A DNA stretch of 7,003 nucleotides from Bacteroidota bacterium (GTDB taxonomy: Bacteria > Bacteroidota > Bacteroidia > Cytophagales > Cyclobacteriaceae): contig JAHEMS010000186.1 in the NCBI GenBank assembly GCA_024643595.1, positions 1 to 7,003 on the forward strand, in the 5' to 3' direction. Below the pieces are notes generated by a model. The model saw only the letters and a program-made list of their open reading frames with translations, made no database searches and had not been told where the DNA came from. This document shows, in pieces, positions 6,561 through 7,003 of this stretch; positions within the stretch are counted from its first letter, which is position 1; each line of letters begins with the position of its first letter. Position numbers and translations under genes: made by a program.

Positions 6561-7003
6561 ATGGCCAAAAAAGACAAAGACAAGAAAATTTTCGTCCTCG
6601 ACACTTCTGTCATTATCTACGAACATAATAGCATCTTAAACTTTGATGAACATGATGTGGGCATCCCAATTACCGTGCTGGAAGAACTTGATAATTTCAA
6701 GAAGGGCAATGACACGAAGAATTTTGAAGCGCGCGAATTTATACGGTTGATTGACAAGTTGGCGAAAGATCAGATGCTTCACCACTGGAATCCTATCAAC
6801 GGAAAAGGAAAGGGAAACTTCAAAGTAGTCATGGATTCAAGTGGCACAAGCCAGGTGGATGCCAATAAAGTATTTAATGAGGATAAGCCCGATCATCGTA
6901 TTTTAAATTCTGCCCTGGTATTACAGAAAGAAGAGACGGGAAGAAAAGTGATTCTGGTCTCAAAAGATGTAAACCTCCGTCTGAAAGCCAAAGCTCTTGG
7001 GTT
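6561..7003 (+). CDS. PhoH-family protein, N-terminal PIN domain; 3' truncated by window end
   Basis: An ATG at 6561 opens a frame that stays open to the window edge (147 complete codons). The visible protein is a PIN-domain ribonuclease fold. FVLDTSVIIYE gives the first acidic residue, D14. ITVLEELDNFKKG gives E41/E42. DHRIL gives D111, and ILVSKDVNLRLKAKALG gives D136. These are the four usual metal-binding acids of an active PIN nuclease. A PIN domain of this subtype at the N-terminus, with this VSKDVNLR ending, is characteristic of PIN-PhoH fusions (PhoH2/YlaK type), in which a PhoH P-loop ATPase/helicase domain of about 200-300 aa follows. That part lies beyond base 7003, so the ATPase assignment is inferred. 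PIN-PhoH proteins are thought to unwind and cut RNA. A lysine-rich start (MAKKDKDKK) precedes the domain. The gene stands alone after a 202-base gap with a hairpin and T-tract, so it probably has its own promoter. Confidence 0.85.
   Translation, partial: MAKKDKDKKIFVLDTSVIIYEHNSILNFDEHDVGIPITVLEELDNFKKGNDTKNFEAREFIRLIDKLAKDQMLHHWNPINGKGKGNFKVVMDSSGTSQVDANKVFNEDKPDHRILNSALVLQKEETGRKVILVSKDVNLRLKAKALG

Overview
The window looks like a chromosomal, largely housekeeping stretch from a member of the Bacteroidota, most likely the Cytophagales or a close relative. The reasons are the moderate-to-low GC, the absence of clear Shine-Dalgarno sequences before most starts, a bacillithiol-synthesis glycosyltransferase (BshA), and a VWA / MoxR-ATPase / AlbA_2 cluster plus a PIN-PhoH protein of the type I recall from that phylum. 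All seven genes are on the + strand. The lineage is inferred from protein character, not from a search.

Layout. (1) Bases 1-983 hold the C-terminal part of a penicillin-binding-protein-like serine hydrolase. It is cut by the window edge and is probably the tail of a large GH3 glycosidase / beta-lactamase-fold fusion. (2) Bases 1088-2248 hold bshA. (3) Bases 2297-2962 hold a small membrane di-iron hydroxylase that resembles fatty acid 2-hydroxylase (FA2H/Scs7). (4) Bases 3078-6358 hold a tight three-gene unit: a VWA-domain protein, a MoxR-type AAA+ ATPase and an AlbA_2 (Schlafen-type) protein. The ATPase starts 25 bases after the VWA gene, and the AlbA_2 gene starts inside the end of the ATPase gene. 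(5) A 202-base intergenic region carries a long hairpin followed by eight T residues. (6) Bases 6561-7003 hold the N-terminal PIN domain of a PhoH-family protein that runs off the window.

Functional picture. The left half concerns envelope and small-molecule metabolism: cell-wall or glycan hydrolysis, the first step of bacillithiol synthesis, and lipid hydroxylation. The centre is a MoxR-VWA pair, a class in which the AAA+ ring acts as a chaperone or metal-insertion machine with a MIDAS-bearing partner. Here a translationally overlapping AlbA_2 protein of unknown role is added. I found no mobile elements, CRISPR, tRNA or rRNA, and no sign of recent transfer. I do not see a convincing new defence system. 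The VWA-MoxR-AlbA_2 unit is the most interesting underdescribed element, and the hairpin before phoH is the most interesting non-coding one.
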